DNA of 64,000 nucleotides from Paractinoplanes tereljensis (lineage in GTDB: Bacteria > Actinomycetota > Actinomycetes > Mycobacteriales > Micromonosporaceae), in assembly GCF_016862435.1 (NCBI RefSeq), contig NZ_BOMY01000047.1, positions 1 through 64,000 on the forward strand. Reading direction: 5' to 3'. The notes under the pieces were generated by a model that was not told the DNA's origin, ran no database searches, and was given only the letters and a program-made list of their open reading frames with translations. Of this stretch, positions 32,901-41,717 are shown piece after piece; position 1 is the stretch's first letter; each line of letters begins with the position of its first letter. A program made the translations under genes and the position numbers.

Positions 32901-34157
32901 ATGTCTTTCTTCAGTTTCGAACTCGATCCCTCTCTTGCCGCCGATCCGGTCTTTGACCTGCATAAACACGGCAAGATGTCGATCAGCCCGACCGTCTCGC
33001 TGGCCAGCCGCGACGACCTCTCCCTCGCCTACACCCCCGGCGTCGCCCGGGTCTGCGAGGCCATCGCCGAGGATCCCGCGCTCTACCCCGACTACACCTG
33101 GACGGCCAACACGGTCGCCGTCATCACCGACGGCTCCGCGGTGCTCGGCCTCGGCAACATCGGCCCCAAGGCCGCGATGCCGGTCATGGAGGGCAAAGCG
33201 ATCCTGTTCAAGCAGTTCGGCGGGGTCGACTCGATCCCGATCTGCCTGGACACCCAGGACGTCGAGGGCATCATCGCCGTGGTCAAGGCGCTGGCGCCGT
33301 CGTTCGGCGGGATCAACCTCGAGGACATCAGCGCCCCGCGCTGCTTCGAGATCGAGCAGCGCCTCGACGCCGAGCTCGACATTCCGGTCTTCCACGACGA
33401 CCAGCACGGCACCGCGGTGGTCACGCTGGCCGCCCTGCGCAACGCCGCCAAGCTGCTCGGCCGCCAGTTCGCCGACCTGCGCATCGTGATCAGCGGCGCC
33501 GGCGCGGCCGGGGTCGCGATCACCCAGACCCTGATCGCGGCGGGCGTCCAGGGCGCCAACGTGATCGTCTGCGACTCGCGCGGCATCATCCACGCCGACC
33601 GTGAGGGCCTGAGCGGCAAGAAGGCCGAGCTGGCGGCGACCACCAACATCTCCGGCCGCACCGGCGGCATCGCCGAGGCGCTGATCGGCGCCGACGTCCT
33701 GATCGGCGTCTCCGGCGGCGCGATCGAGGAGAGCGCGCTGGCCGGCATGGCCCCCGGCGGCATCATCTTCGCCCTGGCCAACCCCACGCCGGAGGTCCAC
33801 CCGACGATCGCCCACAAGTACGCCGCGATCGTCGCCACCGGCCGCAGCGACTTCCCCAACCAGATCAACAATGTCCTGGCGTTCCCCGGCATCTTCCGCG
33901 GCGCCCTCGACTCCCGCTCCACCACGATCACCGACGCGATGAAGGTGGCCGCGGCCGACGCCATCGCCGAAATCGTCGCGGACGACCTCCGCGCCGAGGC
34001 GATCGTCCCCTCACCGCTGGACCCGCGGGTCGCTCCGGCGGTCGCCGCGGCCGTCGCCGCCGCCGCGATGAAGGACGGCGTGGCCCGCCGCGAGGTCCCG
34101 TCGGCCCCCACGGCCCCTGCGGCCGCAACCCAGGCCGCATCCGCGCCAACCCACTGA
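32901..34157 (+). CDS. NAD(P)-dependent malic enzyme
   Basis: Oxidative decarboxylation of malate to pyruvate. The 418-residue protein has the malic-enzyme N-terminal part (SLAYTPGVARVCEAI, ILFKQFGGVDSIPICLD), the metal-binding PVFHDDQHGTAVVT and the NAD(P) Rossmann motif ISGAGAAGVAI. This short form is the bacterial type without a phosphotransacetylase domain; cofactor preference cannot be read from sequence alone. The C-terminus has an Ala/Pro-rich tail. The ATG at 32901 gives M-S-F-F-S-F-E, preceded by a weak GGAG. A strong terminator follows. Confidence 0.94.
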   Translation: MSFFSFELDPSLAADPVFDLHKHGKMSISPTVSLASRDDLSLAYTPGVARVCEAIAEDPALYPDYTWTANTVAVITDGSAVLGLGNIGPKAAMPVMEGKAILFKQFGGVDSIPICLDTQDVEGIIAVVKALAPSFGGINLEDISAPRCFEIEQRLDAELDIPVFHDDQHGTAVVTLAALRNAAKLLGRQFADLRIVISGAGAAGVAITQTLIAAGVQGANVIVCDSRGIIHADREGLSGKKAELAATTNISGRTGGIAEALIGADVLIGVSGGAIEESALAGMAPGGIIFALANPTPEVHPTIAHKYAAIVATGRSDFPNQINNVLAFPGIFRGALDSRSTTITDAMKVAAADAIAEIVADDLRAEAIVPSPLDPRVAPAVAAAVAAAAMKDGVARREVPSAPTAPAAATQAASAPTH

Positions 34158-34171
34158 GCTTGTCGGACAAG

Positions 34172-34195
34172 GGCCCGGCGGTTTTCCGCCGGGCC
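34172..34195 (+). terminator. Rho-independent terminator after malic enzyme
   Basis: Perfect 10-bp stem (GGCCCGGCGG with CCGCCGGGCC) around TTTT, followed by TTTTC. It starts 14 bp after the stop codon. Confidence 0.92.
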
Positions 34196-34489
34196 TTTTC
34201 CATGCCCTTATAGGTACGCCCAACACCGTCCCGCCCAACCCTGACCGCCCCGCCGAGCAGCGCGACCACCTGCAACAACAGGCCGCACCGCGCCTCTCGC
34301 GCAAGATCGCCCCCAGACCCGCGCCGGGCGATCAATTTCGGTCCGGGCGCCGACCGGTCGGTCCGCCCGGAGGCGGACCGGGGAGGGTGGGTGGCTACGG
34401 CCTGGCCTGCGCGGCGGGGGCGGGGTGTTGCGGTTGGGGACGGCGTCGGGCGTACTCATGAATTTCGGTTTGGCTTATAAGGTCGATGG
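34196..34489. other. Intergenic region without recognisable gene
   Basis: About 290 bp of very GC-rich sequence between the malic enzyme terminator and the oxidoreductase gene. I see no ORF with protein-like composition; TTGGCTTATAAGGT just before 34485 could be part of the promoter of the next gene. Confidence 0.5.
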
Positions 34490-35440
34490 ATGCGTGCCGC
34501 CAGTGCTATCGCCGCCTCGCCCGACAAGCCGTTGAGTGTGCTCACCGTGGGTGAGGTCGCGGAGCCGGAGTTGCCGGAGGGGTGGGTCGCCGTTGAGGTG
34601 CGCGCGGCCTCGCTCAACCACCATGACCTGTGGTCTTTGCGTGGGGTCGGGCTGCCGGGTGATCGGCTGCCGATGATTCTCGGGTGTGACGCCGCCGGGG
34701 TAACTCCGGAGGGTGACGAGGTGGTGATCTATCCGGTCGTCGCCGACTCGGGGGATCCGCGCGGGATGTCGCTGTTGTCGGAGCGGTTTCCGGGGACGCT
34801 CGCCGAGCGGGTCGCGGTGCCGCGGGACAACCTGATTCCCAAGCCGGCCGGGCTGTCCTTCCTGGATGCGGCGTGCCTGCCGACGGCCTGGCTGACCGCC
34901 TACAACATGCTCGTCACCCGTGGGCGGGTCGATCTGGCCTCGTCGGTGCTGGTGCAGGGGGCCGGCGGTGGGGTGGCGACGGCGGCCGTGGTGCTCGCCC
35001 TGGCGATGGGCAAGACGGTCTATGCGACAAGCCGCGACCCCGGCAAGCGGGCGAAGATCGCGGCGCTCGGCGCGGTGGCGGTCGAGCCCGGCGCGCGGCT
35101 GCCGGAACGGGTCGACGTGGTGATCGAGTCGGTGGGGCAGCCGACCTTCGACCACTCGATGAAGTGCGCGGCGCCGGGCGCGCGGATCGTCGTGTGCGGG
35201 GCTACCGGCGGGCATCTGGCCACGGTTGACCTGCGGCGGCTGTTCGCGATGCGGCTCGAACTGCTGGGCAGCGTGATGGGGACGCTTCCCGAACTGGAGG
35301 CGCTGATGGACCTGCTGGTCGAGAAGGACATCCGGCCGGTGATCGACTCGATCTACGGCTTCAGCGCGGTGGCGGACGCGTTCGCCCACCTGGAGTCCGG
35401 TGATGTGTTCGGCAAGGTGGCGCTGGACTTCCTGCACTGA
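34490..35440 (+). CDS. Zinc-independent quinone oxidoreductase-like dehydrogenase (MDR superfamily)
   Basis: A 316-residue medium-chain dehydrogenase/reductase. The N-terminal GroES-like part includes SLNHHDLWSLRGV and ILGCDAAGV; the NAD(P) fold starts at VLVQGAGGGVATAAV, and the C-terminal AFAHLESGDVFGKVAL is typical. The structural-zinc cysteine cluster is absent, which favours the quinone-oxidoreductase branch. The substrate is unknown. The ATG at 34490 opens the frame. It converges on the hydrolase gene ending at 35447. Confidence 0.88.
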   Translation: MRAASAIAASPDKPLSVLTVGEVAEPELPEGWVAVEVRAASLNHHDLWSLRGVGLPGDRLPMILGCDAAGVTPEGDEVVIYPVVADSGDPRGMSLLSERFPGTLAERVAVPRDNLIPKPAGLSFLDAACLPTAWLTAYNMLVTRGRVDLASSVLVQGAGGGVATAAVVLALAMGKTVYATSRDPGKRAKIAALGAVAVEPGARLPERVDVVIESVGQPTFDHSMKCAAPGARIVVCGATGGHLATVDLRRLFAMRLELLGSVMGTLPELEALMDLLVEKDIRPVIDSIYGFSAVADAFAHLESGDVFGKVALDFLH

Positions 35441-35446
35441 GCTTTT

Positions 35447-36361
35447 TTAGAGGCGGTTGGTGAAGGTTGCCAGGTTGTCCTCGGCGGCGTCCTTGGTGAG
35501 GCGCGACTTCGCGGAGCGGTCGCCGTAGAGGCTCCAGCGCCAGAAGTCCCGGCTTGTCGCGGAGATGACGTCGAGTGAGCGGCCGCTGGCCACGTGACCA
35601 CCGCGGGGGAACGTCAGGAACGCCTTCGGCCACTTCAGGGCGTCGAACACGGACCGGCCGTCGGCGTAGGCGATGGTGTTGTCGAGCTTGCCGTGCACGA
35701 ACAGCAACGGCGTCGCGGCGCCGGTCAGCGGCGTCGCGATGATCTGCCGTCCGGCCAGCACCAGGCCGGCCCGCAGTCGAGCGTCCCGGTCGCCGCTGAA
35801 CATGCCCAGCGTGGTAATCCCACCCGCCGAATGCCCGGCCGCCGCGATCCGCTCGGCGTCGACCGTGTCGCCGAGCCGCTTCACCACCTGCGTGATCACG
35901 TAGCTGGCGTCGGCCGGCTGGTTGACCACGTCGAGCGGGTTGAACTCGCTGACCCCGCCGGCGGTGAACGGATAGGCCGGCGCGGCGACCACAAAACCGG
36001 CCTTCGCCCAGGTGGTGATCATCGCGGCGTAGTCGCGCGGGCGTGCGGTCAGCCCGTGACTGAACAGGATCAGCGGGAAGGGCCCGTCGCCGGTCGGCCG
36101 CCAGATCGTCGTCGGCAGCGGCCGGTCGCCGCGGGCGAACGCGACCTGACTGGTCTTGAGCGCGAAGGTCCTGCTGGGAGCCGTAGCGGCCGCGCTGGGC
36201 GTCGCGGTGGTGGGCGTCGTGGCACTGGGTTTGGCGGCGCTGGTTGTCGGGCTGCCGGTCGTCGGGGTGCTGGCCGGCTGCGCCGAACAAGCGCTCGCCG
36301 ACGCCGCCGCGCCGGCCGCGACAAGGGTCTTGATCAAGGTACGGCGATGCACCCGGCCCAT
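35447..36361 (-). CDS. Lipoprotein alpha/beta hydrolase (PAF-acetylhydrolase/dienelactone-like), copy 2
   Basis: A 304-residue exported hydrolase. The N-terminus has twin basic residues (RVHRRTLIK), a hydrophobic segment and ASAC, a likely lipobox with Cys near residue 25, then a Ser/Thr/Pro-rich spacer to about 62. The catalytic part has LILFSHGLTARPRDYA, the nucleophile elbow AAGHSAGGITTLG, the Asp region LFVHGKLDNTIAY and a late His in FPRGGHVAS. It is paralogous to the next gene upstream (36396-37646), sharing the block order and ADIV/DVVNQPADA-type segments. The two are 34 bp apart on one strand. The substrate is unknown, probably an ester outside the cell. Confidence 0.85.
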   Translation of the reverse strand: MGRVHRRTLIKTLVAAGAAASASACSAQPASTPTTGSPTTSAAKPSATTPTTATPSAAATAPSRTFALKTSQVAFARGDRPLPTTIWRPTGDGPFPLILFSHGLTARPRDYAAMITTWAKAGFVVAAPAYPFTAGGVSEFNPLDVVNQPADASYVITQVVKRLGDTVDAERIAAAGHSAGGITTLGMFSGDRDARLRAGLVLAGRQIIATPLTGAATPLLFVHGKLDNTIAYADGRSVFDALKWPKAFLTFPRGGHVASGRSLDVISATSRDFWRWSLYGDRSAKSRLTKDAAEDNLATFTNRL

Positions 36362-36395
36362 TGTGCCGCCGTTACCTGTGGAGCCTCGGCGGCTG

Positions 36396-37646
36396 CTATC
36401 GCCGGCCGGGGTAGACCATGCGCGGCACTCGGCGACCGGCGGCCTCGTCGCCGTTCAGGGTCCAGCGCAGGAAGTCGATCACGGTGGACTTCATGGTCGG
36501 ATAGCCGAGTTCGCCCGGCTGCAGGTAGGTGGAGTGCGAGTTACGGCGCAACAGCAGGTAGGCCTTGGGCCAGGGCACCAGCTTCCAGGCCGCCCGGCTC
36601 ACCGCCATCGGCACCACCGGATCGGCGGTGCCCTGCAGGAACAGCATGCTGGCCGGCGCCCCGGCGAACGCACCCGGAGCCGCCCACCCCGCCATGATCA
36701 CCCCGGCCCGCAGCCGCGGATCGTGCCCCGCCGTGAACAGCCCGCTGGTCGTGTACCCGCCGGCCGAGTGCCCGACCGCCGCGATGTGCTCGGCGTCGAT
36801 CCGATGCCAGAGCGGATCCCCGGGCGTGTAGTTGAGCCGCAGCACTCGAGACAGCACATACCGGGCGTCAGCCGGCTGCCGCACGATGTCAGCCCGCCGA
36901 AACCGCAAAGCGAACTCACTGGTGTACGGGTAGGTAGGCGCAACAACCACGAACCCAGCCGCGGCAAACTGGGCCAGCACCGGCGCATAGCGTTCCGGCG
37001 ACCCGGACAGCCCATGACTGAACAGAACCACCGGAAAGCGCCCGGTAGCAGGCGCAAGCCCGGCCCGCGCGGAAGCCGCCACCCGAGCCACAAGCTCAGC
37101 CGGCACCGGCCGACTGACCCGCTCCGCCCGGTCGGCCCGCTCTGCCTGGCTGGCCCGCTCTGCCTGGCTGGTCCGGGCGGCGCGGTTGGTCCGGGCGGTG
37201 TGGCCAGCTCGCGCTGCGTGCTTGTCCCGGGCGGTGGGGCCCGCGGGAGCGGTGCGCTTGGCCTCGGTCGTTGCCTCGGAGGAGGCTGCCGGTTTGGGGC
37301 GTGCGGCGCCTTGTGACGCGGTGGCGCGGTCGCGGTGGCTTGCTGGGGCGAACAGGCCGTCCGTCGGCTGGGGGAGGCGGCGGCGATTGGTCAGTTCGGC
37401 CTGGTCGGGGTCGGCGGCGGGATAGAAGACCAGCGTGGGGAGCGGGCGGTCGAGGCCGCGTCGCAGGTCCAGGGTGCGGACGCCGACCGGCCAGGTGGGC
37501 TCGTCGGCCGCGGCCGGGAGCGCGATCAGGGGCGCCGGCTCGGGCCGGGAAATCGGCGCCGGCCGGGTCGGTTCGCTGAAGCATCCGCCGGCCGCCAGGG
37601 CGAGAATCAGGGCCACCGCCGTGCCCGCCAGCCGCCGCGTTCCCAT
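36396..37646 (-). CDS. Lipoprotein alpha/beta hydrolase, copy 1, with low-complexity insert
   Basis: A 416-residue paralogue of the downstream hydrolase. A signal peptide ends in LAAGGC (lipobox Cys at 22). Catalytic segments are VVLFSHGLSGSPERYAPV, IAAVGHSAGGYTTSG, FLQGTADPVVPM and a late His in RRNSHSTYL. Between the first strand and the SHG motif it carries an insert of about 100 residues rich in Ala, Arg and Glu (for example RTSQAERASQAERADRAERV) that its paralogue lacks. Part of it is encoded by an exact 18-bp tandem repeat, so it appears to have grown by slippage. It is the first gene of the pair. Confidence 0.85.
   Translation of the reverse strand: MGTRRLAGTAVALILALAAGGCFSEPTRPAPISRPEPAPLIALPAAADEPTWPVGVRTLDLRRGLDRPLPTLVFYPAADPDQAELTNRRRLPQPTDGLFAPASHRDRATASQGAARPKPAASSEATTEAKRTAPAGPTARDKHAARAGHTARTNRAARTSQAERASQAERADRAERVSRPVPAELVARVAASARAGLAPATGRFPVVLFSHGLSGSPERYAPVLAQFAAAGFVVVAPTYPYTSEFALRFRRADIVRQPADARYVLSRVLRLNYTPGDPLWHRIDAEHIAAVGHSAGGYTTSGLFTAGHDPRLRAGVIMAGWAAPGAFAGAPASMLFLQGTADPVVPMAVSRAAWKLVPWPKAYLLLRRNSHSTYLQPGELGYPTMKSTVIDFLRWTLNGDEAAGRRVPRMVYPGRR
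37135..37170 (-). repeat. 18-bp tandem repeat, two copies, inside the hydrolase gene
   Basis: GCCCGCTCTGCCTGGCTG occurs twice head to tail. On the coding strand it gives Q-A-E-R-A-S/D. Degenerate further copies follow to about 37200. The length is a multiple of three, so the frame is kept. Confidence 0.9.
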
Positions 37647-37779
37647 GATCCGACGTTACGGCGCAACACTCCCACGAAGGAGTGAAATCGCCGGACCGGG
37701 TGAATAGGCACTGGTAGGCGACATGGTCGGCAGGGTGGGGTGGTCGGCGGGCGGGCTTCTTTTCGCTATGGTCTTGGCC

Positions 37780-37947
37780 ATGTCTGACAACAGCGTCGAT
37801 CCGAGCGGCAACACCGAGGCGTTCCGGGCCTTTACTCAGGACACCCCGCAGGAGCCCGCCGCAGCAGCCTCCAAGACCCCGCTGATCGTCACCGGCGTGG
37901 TCGTCGCCGTCGTACTCATCGCCCTGATCGCCTGGCTGGCCAGCTGA
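37780..37947 (+). CDS. Small single-helix membrane protein
   Basis: A 55-residue protein: a polar N-terminus (M-S-D-N-S-V-D-P-S-G and on), then one C-terminal transmembrane helix TPLIVTGVVVAVVLIALIAW (about 33-52). The ATG at 37780 was chosen because the composition before it is not protein-like; an upstream ATG at 37723 would add 19 residues. Its stop is adjacent to the convergent ackA stop with no gap. Function unknown. Confidence 0.7.
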   Translation: MSDNSVDPSGNTEAFRAFTQDTPQEPAAAASKTPLIVTGVVVAVVLIALIAWLAS

Positions 37948-39063
37948 TCAGTCGGCCAACCCGAGAGCGGCGCGGGACTGGTTGGCAATCTCCAGTTCCT
38001 CGTCCGTCGGGACCACACACACCGCAGTGCGCGAGCCGTCCGGGGAGATGATCTCCTCGGCGGCTTCGTTGCGTGTGGGGTCAACGGCGATGCCCAGCGG
38101 TTCCAGACCGGCCAGCGCCGCCGCCCGCACCTCGGGGGAGTGCTCGCCGACCCCGGCCGTGAACGTGATCGCGTCAACCCGGCCGAGCACCACCAGGTAG
38201 GACCCGATGAACTCGCGCAGCCGCCGGATGTAGACGTCGAAGGCCAGGACGGCAGCCGGGTCACCGGCTTCGCGGCGCTGCTCGACGGTGCGCATGTCGT
38301 TGTCGCCGCACAGGCCGAGCATGCCGCCGTGCCGCGTCAGCGAACTCTCGATCTCGTCGATCGGCAGGCCGGCCACCCGATGCAGATGGAAGATCACGGT
38401 CGGGTCGATCGAGCCGCTGCGGGTGCCCATCACCAGGCCGTCCAGCGGCGACAGGCCCATCGACGTGGCCACGCTGCGGCCACCTCGCACGGCGGTGGCG
38501 CTCGCGCCGTTGCCCAGATGCAGGGTGATCACGTTGGTGTCCTCGACCGGCCGGCCGAGGATCGCGGCGGTGCGGCGAGCGACGTATCCGTGCGAGGTGC
38601 CGTGGAATCCGTAGCGCCGGATCTGCCACTTGGCGGCCAGCTCGGCGTCGATCGCCCAGGTCACGCCCTCGGGCGGGATGGTCGCGTGGAACGCGGTGTC
38701 GAAGATCGCCACCTGCGGCACGTCGGGCAGCAGCTTGCGGGCCACCTCGAGGCCGGTGACCGCGGCCGGGTTGTGCAGCGGCGCCAGCGGGATCAGCGAC
38801 TCGATGCGGGCCACGACGTCGTCGTCGACCACGGTCGGCTCGGTGAAGTCGGAACCGCCGTGCACCACCCGGTGGCCGACCGCGGCCAGCCCTTCCAGGT
38901 CGGTCTCCGACATGATCCGCTGTAACGCCTCGCGGTGGTCGGCCGTGTTGCCGCCCGGCTCGCCGATCTTCTCGACCAGCCCCTTCGACACCGTTTCGGT
39001 TCCGTCGAAGAGCCGGTATTTCACCGACGAGGAACCGCTGTTGAGCACCAAAACCCTGGTCAT
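37948..39063 (-). CDS. ackA: Acetate kinase
   Basis: Interconverts acetyl phosphate + ADP and acetate + ATP. The 371-residue protein starts MTRVLVLNSGSSSVKYRLFD (ASKHA phosphate-1 motif) and has HRVVHGGSDF, FDTAFHATIPP, GFHGTSHGYV and TLHLGNGASATAV, all acetate kinase signatures. The ATG at 39063 overlaps the pta stop as ATGA, so it is the second gene of a pta-ackA operon. Together they form the reversible acetate/acetyl-CoA route. Confidence 0.97.
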   Translation of the reverse strand: MTRVLVLNSGSSSVKYRLFDGTETVSKGLVEKIGEPGGNTADHREALQRIMSETDLEGLAAVGHRVVHGGSDFTEPTVVDDDVVARIESLIPLAPLHNPAAVTGLEVARKLLPDVPQVAIFDTAFHATIPPEGVTWAIDAELAAKWQIRRYGFHGTSHGYVARRTAAILGRPVEDTNVITLHLGNGASATAVRGGRSVATSMGLSPLDGLVMGTRSGSIDPTVIFHLHRVAGLPIDEIESSLTRHGGMLGLCGDNDMRTVEQRREAGDPAAVLAFDVYIRRLREFIGSYLVVLGRVDAITFTAGVGEHSPEVRAAALAGLEPLGIAVDPTRNEAAEEIISPDGSRTAVCVVPTDEELEIANQSRAALGLAD

Positions 39064-41138
39064 CGCGCTGCCGCCTGAATCGCTGTGATCGCCACCGTGT
39101 TGACGATGTCCTTGACCGTCGCACCGCGGGACAGGTCGTTGACCGGCCGCCGCAGCCCCTGCATGACCGGCCCGACGGCGACCGCATGGGCCGACCGCTG
39201 AACCGCCTTGTACGTATTGTTCCCGGTATTTAGATCGGGGAACACGAAGACCGTGGCCTTGCCGGCCACCGTGCTGTCCGGCAGCTTGGTGGCCGCGACC
39301 GCGGGGTCGATGGCCGCGTCGTACTGAATCGGGCCCTCGACCGGCAGGTCGGGCCGGCGCTCCCGGACCAGCGCGGTGGCCGCCGCGACCTTTTCCACGT
39401 CGGCGCCCGCGCCGGAGCTGCCGGTCGAATAGGACAGCATCGCCACCCGCGGCTCGATGCCGAACGCGGCGGCCGTGTCGGCCGAGGAGAGCGCGATGTC
39501 GGCGAGCTGGGCGGCGTCGGGGTCGGGGTTGACCGCGCAGTCGCCGTAGACCAGCACCCGGTCGGCCAGCAGCATGAAGAACACACTGGAGGCGACGGTC
39601 AGCCCCGGAACCGTCCGGATGATCTCGAAGGCCGGGCGGATGGTGGCGGCCGTGGTGTGGTTGGCGCCGGAGACCATGCCGTCGGCATAACCCTCCTCGA
39701 CCATCAGGGTGCCGAAGTAGTTGACGTCCCGGACCACGTCGTACGCCAAGTCCAGCGTTACGCCCTTCTTCTTGCGCAGCTCGGCGTAGCGCGACGCGAA
39801 GCGGTCGCGCCACTCGCTGCTCTCCGGGTCGACCAGGTTGGCCCCGCCGATCGAGACGCCGAGCTCGCGGGCCCGGCGGGTGATCTCGGCCCGGTCGCCG
39901 AGCAGGGTGAGCTCGGCGACGCCGCGGCGCAGCAGGGTCTCGGTGGCCCGCAGGATGCGCTCGTCGGTGCCCTCGGGCAGCACCAGGTGGCGTCGCTCGG
40001 CGCGGGCCTTGTCGATCAGATCGTTTTCGAACATGAGCGGGGTGACCCGGGCGGAGCGGGCCACGTCGAGGATGCGGGCCAGCTCGGCGGTATCGACATT
40101 CTCCTCGAACGCACCGAGCGCGGCCTCGACCTTGCGCGGGGTGCCGGTGCTCAGCCGGGCCTCGATGCGCGAGGCCGAGGCGATCGTGTGATAGCTGTCG
40201 GAGTCGACCACAAGCATCGCGAGCCCGGTGTTGAGTTTCTCGATCACCGCGACCGCGCGCGGGTCGGGTGCCTCGCCGAGAGTCAGCACCAGGCCGGACA
40301 GCGTCACGTTGCCGGCCGCGTGCGCGGCGCTCGCGGCCACCAGCAGGTCGGCCCGGTCGCCCGGGGTGATCAGCAGCGCGCCGTCGGTCAGGTGCTCCAG
40401 CAGGGCCGGCACGTGCGCGGCCCCGACCACGTAGTCGAGCACGTCGCGGTCCAGAGCGTTCGTCGAGCCGCTGACCACGGTGGCGTCGAGCGCGGCGGCC
40501 ACCTCGGCGACGGTCGGCGCGGCCACCGCGGCGACCTCGGGGATCGACCACATCGGCACCGGCAGCCCGGCGGCCGGCTTGAGCGGCACGCCCGGCGGCA
40601 CCCGGTTGGCGATCACGGCCAGCACGGTGGCGTCGAGGTCGACGAGCGAATGGTAGGCACTGCGGGCGGCCGCGCCGATCGACTCCTCGCTGCGCCCCTC
40701 GCCGCTGATCACCGGGATCACCACGCTGCCGAACTCGGTCGCCAGTCGGGCGTTGAAGCCCAGCTCGCGGGGCATCTCATCACCGCCGCTGGCCGGGCTG
40801 CCGGTGAAGTCACTGCCGATCACCACGACCGAGGCGCTCTTGCGCTCGACCTCGCGGTAACGCTCGACGATGCGGGCGATCAGCTCCTCCCACTTGCCGT
40901 CGGCCACCAGCTGGCCGGCCTCGGCCGCGGTGACGCCGAACGAGTCGGCGTAGGGGGCGACCACCGGGTAGCGCTCGGTGAGCAGGGTCAGCAGGGGATC
41001 AGTGCCGGGCCCGGGGAGCAGCGGGCGGAACACTCCGATGCGGGCCACCTGGCGGGAGAGCAACTCGGCCAGGCCGAGTGCAACGGTGCTCTTACCGACA
41101 CCAGGCCCAAGCCCGGCCACATAAACGCTTCGTGCCAC
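39060..41138 (-). CDS. pta: Phosphate acetyltransferase, long form
   Basis: Converts acetyl-CoA and phosphate to acetyl phosphate. The 692-residue long form has an N-terminal P-loop domain of the BioD/CobQ kind (VAGLGPGVGKSTVAL, Walker A at 10-17), a central DRTGG domain (about 215-320) and the C-terminal catalytic PTA_PTB domain from about 365 (ENDLIDKARAERRHLVLPEG through SYSTGSSGAGADVEKV). The N-terminal part is regulatory in long enterobacterial forms. The GTG at 41138 was taken. ackA follows with a 4-bp overlap. Confidence 0.96.
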   Translation of the reverse strand: MARSVYVAGLGPGVGKSTVALGLAELLSRQVARIGVFRPLLPGPGTDPLLTLLTERYPVVAPYADSFGVTAAEAGQLVADGKWEELIARIVERYREVERKSASVVVIGSDFTGSPASGGDEMPRELGFNARLATEFGSVVIPVISGEGRSEESIGAAARSAYHSLVDLDATVLAVIANRVPPGVPLKPAAGLPVPMWSIPEVAAVAAPTVAEVAAALDATVVSGSTNALDRDVLDYVVGAAHVPALLEHLTDGALLITPGDRADLLVAASAAHAAGNVTLSGLVLTLGEAPDPRAVAVIEKLNTGLAMLVVDSDSYHTIASASRIEARLSTGTPRKVEAALGAFEENVDTAELARILDVARSARVTPLMFENDLIDKARAERRHLVLPEGTDERILRATETLLRRGVAELTLLGDRAEITRRARELGVSIGGANLVDPESSEWRDRFASRYAELRKKKGVTLDLAYDVVRDVNYFGTLMVEEGYADGMVSGANHTTAATIRPAFEIIRTVPGLTVASSVFFMLLADRVLVYGDCAVNPDPDAAQLADIALSSADTAAAFGIEPRVAMLSYSTGSSGAGADVEKVAAATALVRERRPDLPVEGPIQYDAAIDPAVAATKLPDSTVAGKATVFVFPDLNTGNNTYKAVQRSAHAVAVGPVMQGLRRPVNDLSRGATVKDIVNTVAITAIQAAAR

Positions 41139-41315
41139 GCCTTCAACCTACCGGCGGACCGGCAAACACCGCCGGGCCAAAAGTCCTCTTGTGGATGAAG
41201 ACTTGCTTAGTGCACACTAGGCGCCCGTCACCCCTTATCCACAGGTCCCAGCTTGGCACTTGTGGCGGCGACCGGCTTCGGTACGGTCGATCCGAACCAA
41301 ACGTGGAGGTCCCCG

Positions 41316-41717
41316 ATGAACGACCAATACAAGGCGCGGCTGTCGGCCGTTGAGCAGCGCGTGGAGTTCGAAGCAGGACTACGCGCCAAGGTCGACCGAG
41401 ATCTCGCTGACCTGCAGAGCGGTCAGCAAGGCATGCTCAAGGTGGTTAACGCACTGCGCGAAACGCAGGTGGAGCAGGGTCAGGCCATCGGGCGGATCGA
41501 GAGCCGGATGGACAAGTTCGAGGCCACGCAGAACCTGCACACAGCCGCTCTGAACCACCACAGCGCCATCCTCACCGAGATGGTCCAGCTGGCCGTCGAG
41601 CAAAAGCGGCGGACAGATCAGCTGGACGCAAAGGTGGGCCAGCTCAGCACGCAGATGGTTCGGGTGCTCGAGCTGCTCGAGCCGCCGCACGCGCCGCGGA
41701 TTGCAGCGGCCTGCTGA
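41316..41717 (+). CDS. Small coiled-coil protein, function unknown
   Basis: A 133-residue soluble protein that is almost entirely predicted coiled coil, with heptad-like spacing of Leu, Val and Met through residues 8-118 (for example LAVEQKRRTDQLDAKVGQL). It has no signal peptide or catalytic motif. GGAGG lies a few bases before the ATG at 41316. Its stop abuts the convergent ATPase gene. Function cannot be given. Confidence 0.75.
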   Translation: MNDQYKARLSAVEQRVEFEAGLRAKVDRDLADLQSGQQGMLKVVNALRETQVEQGQAIGRIESRMDKFEATQNLHTAALNHHSAILTEMVQLAVEQKRRTDQLDAKVGQLSTQMVRVLELLEPPHAPRIAAAC

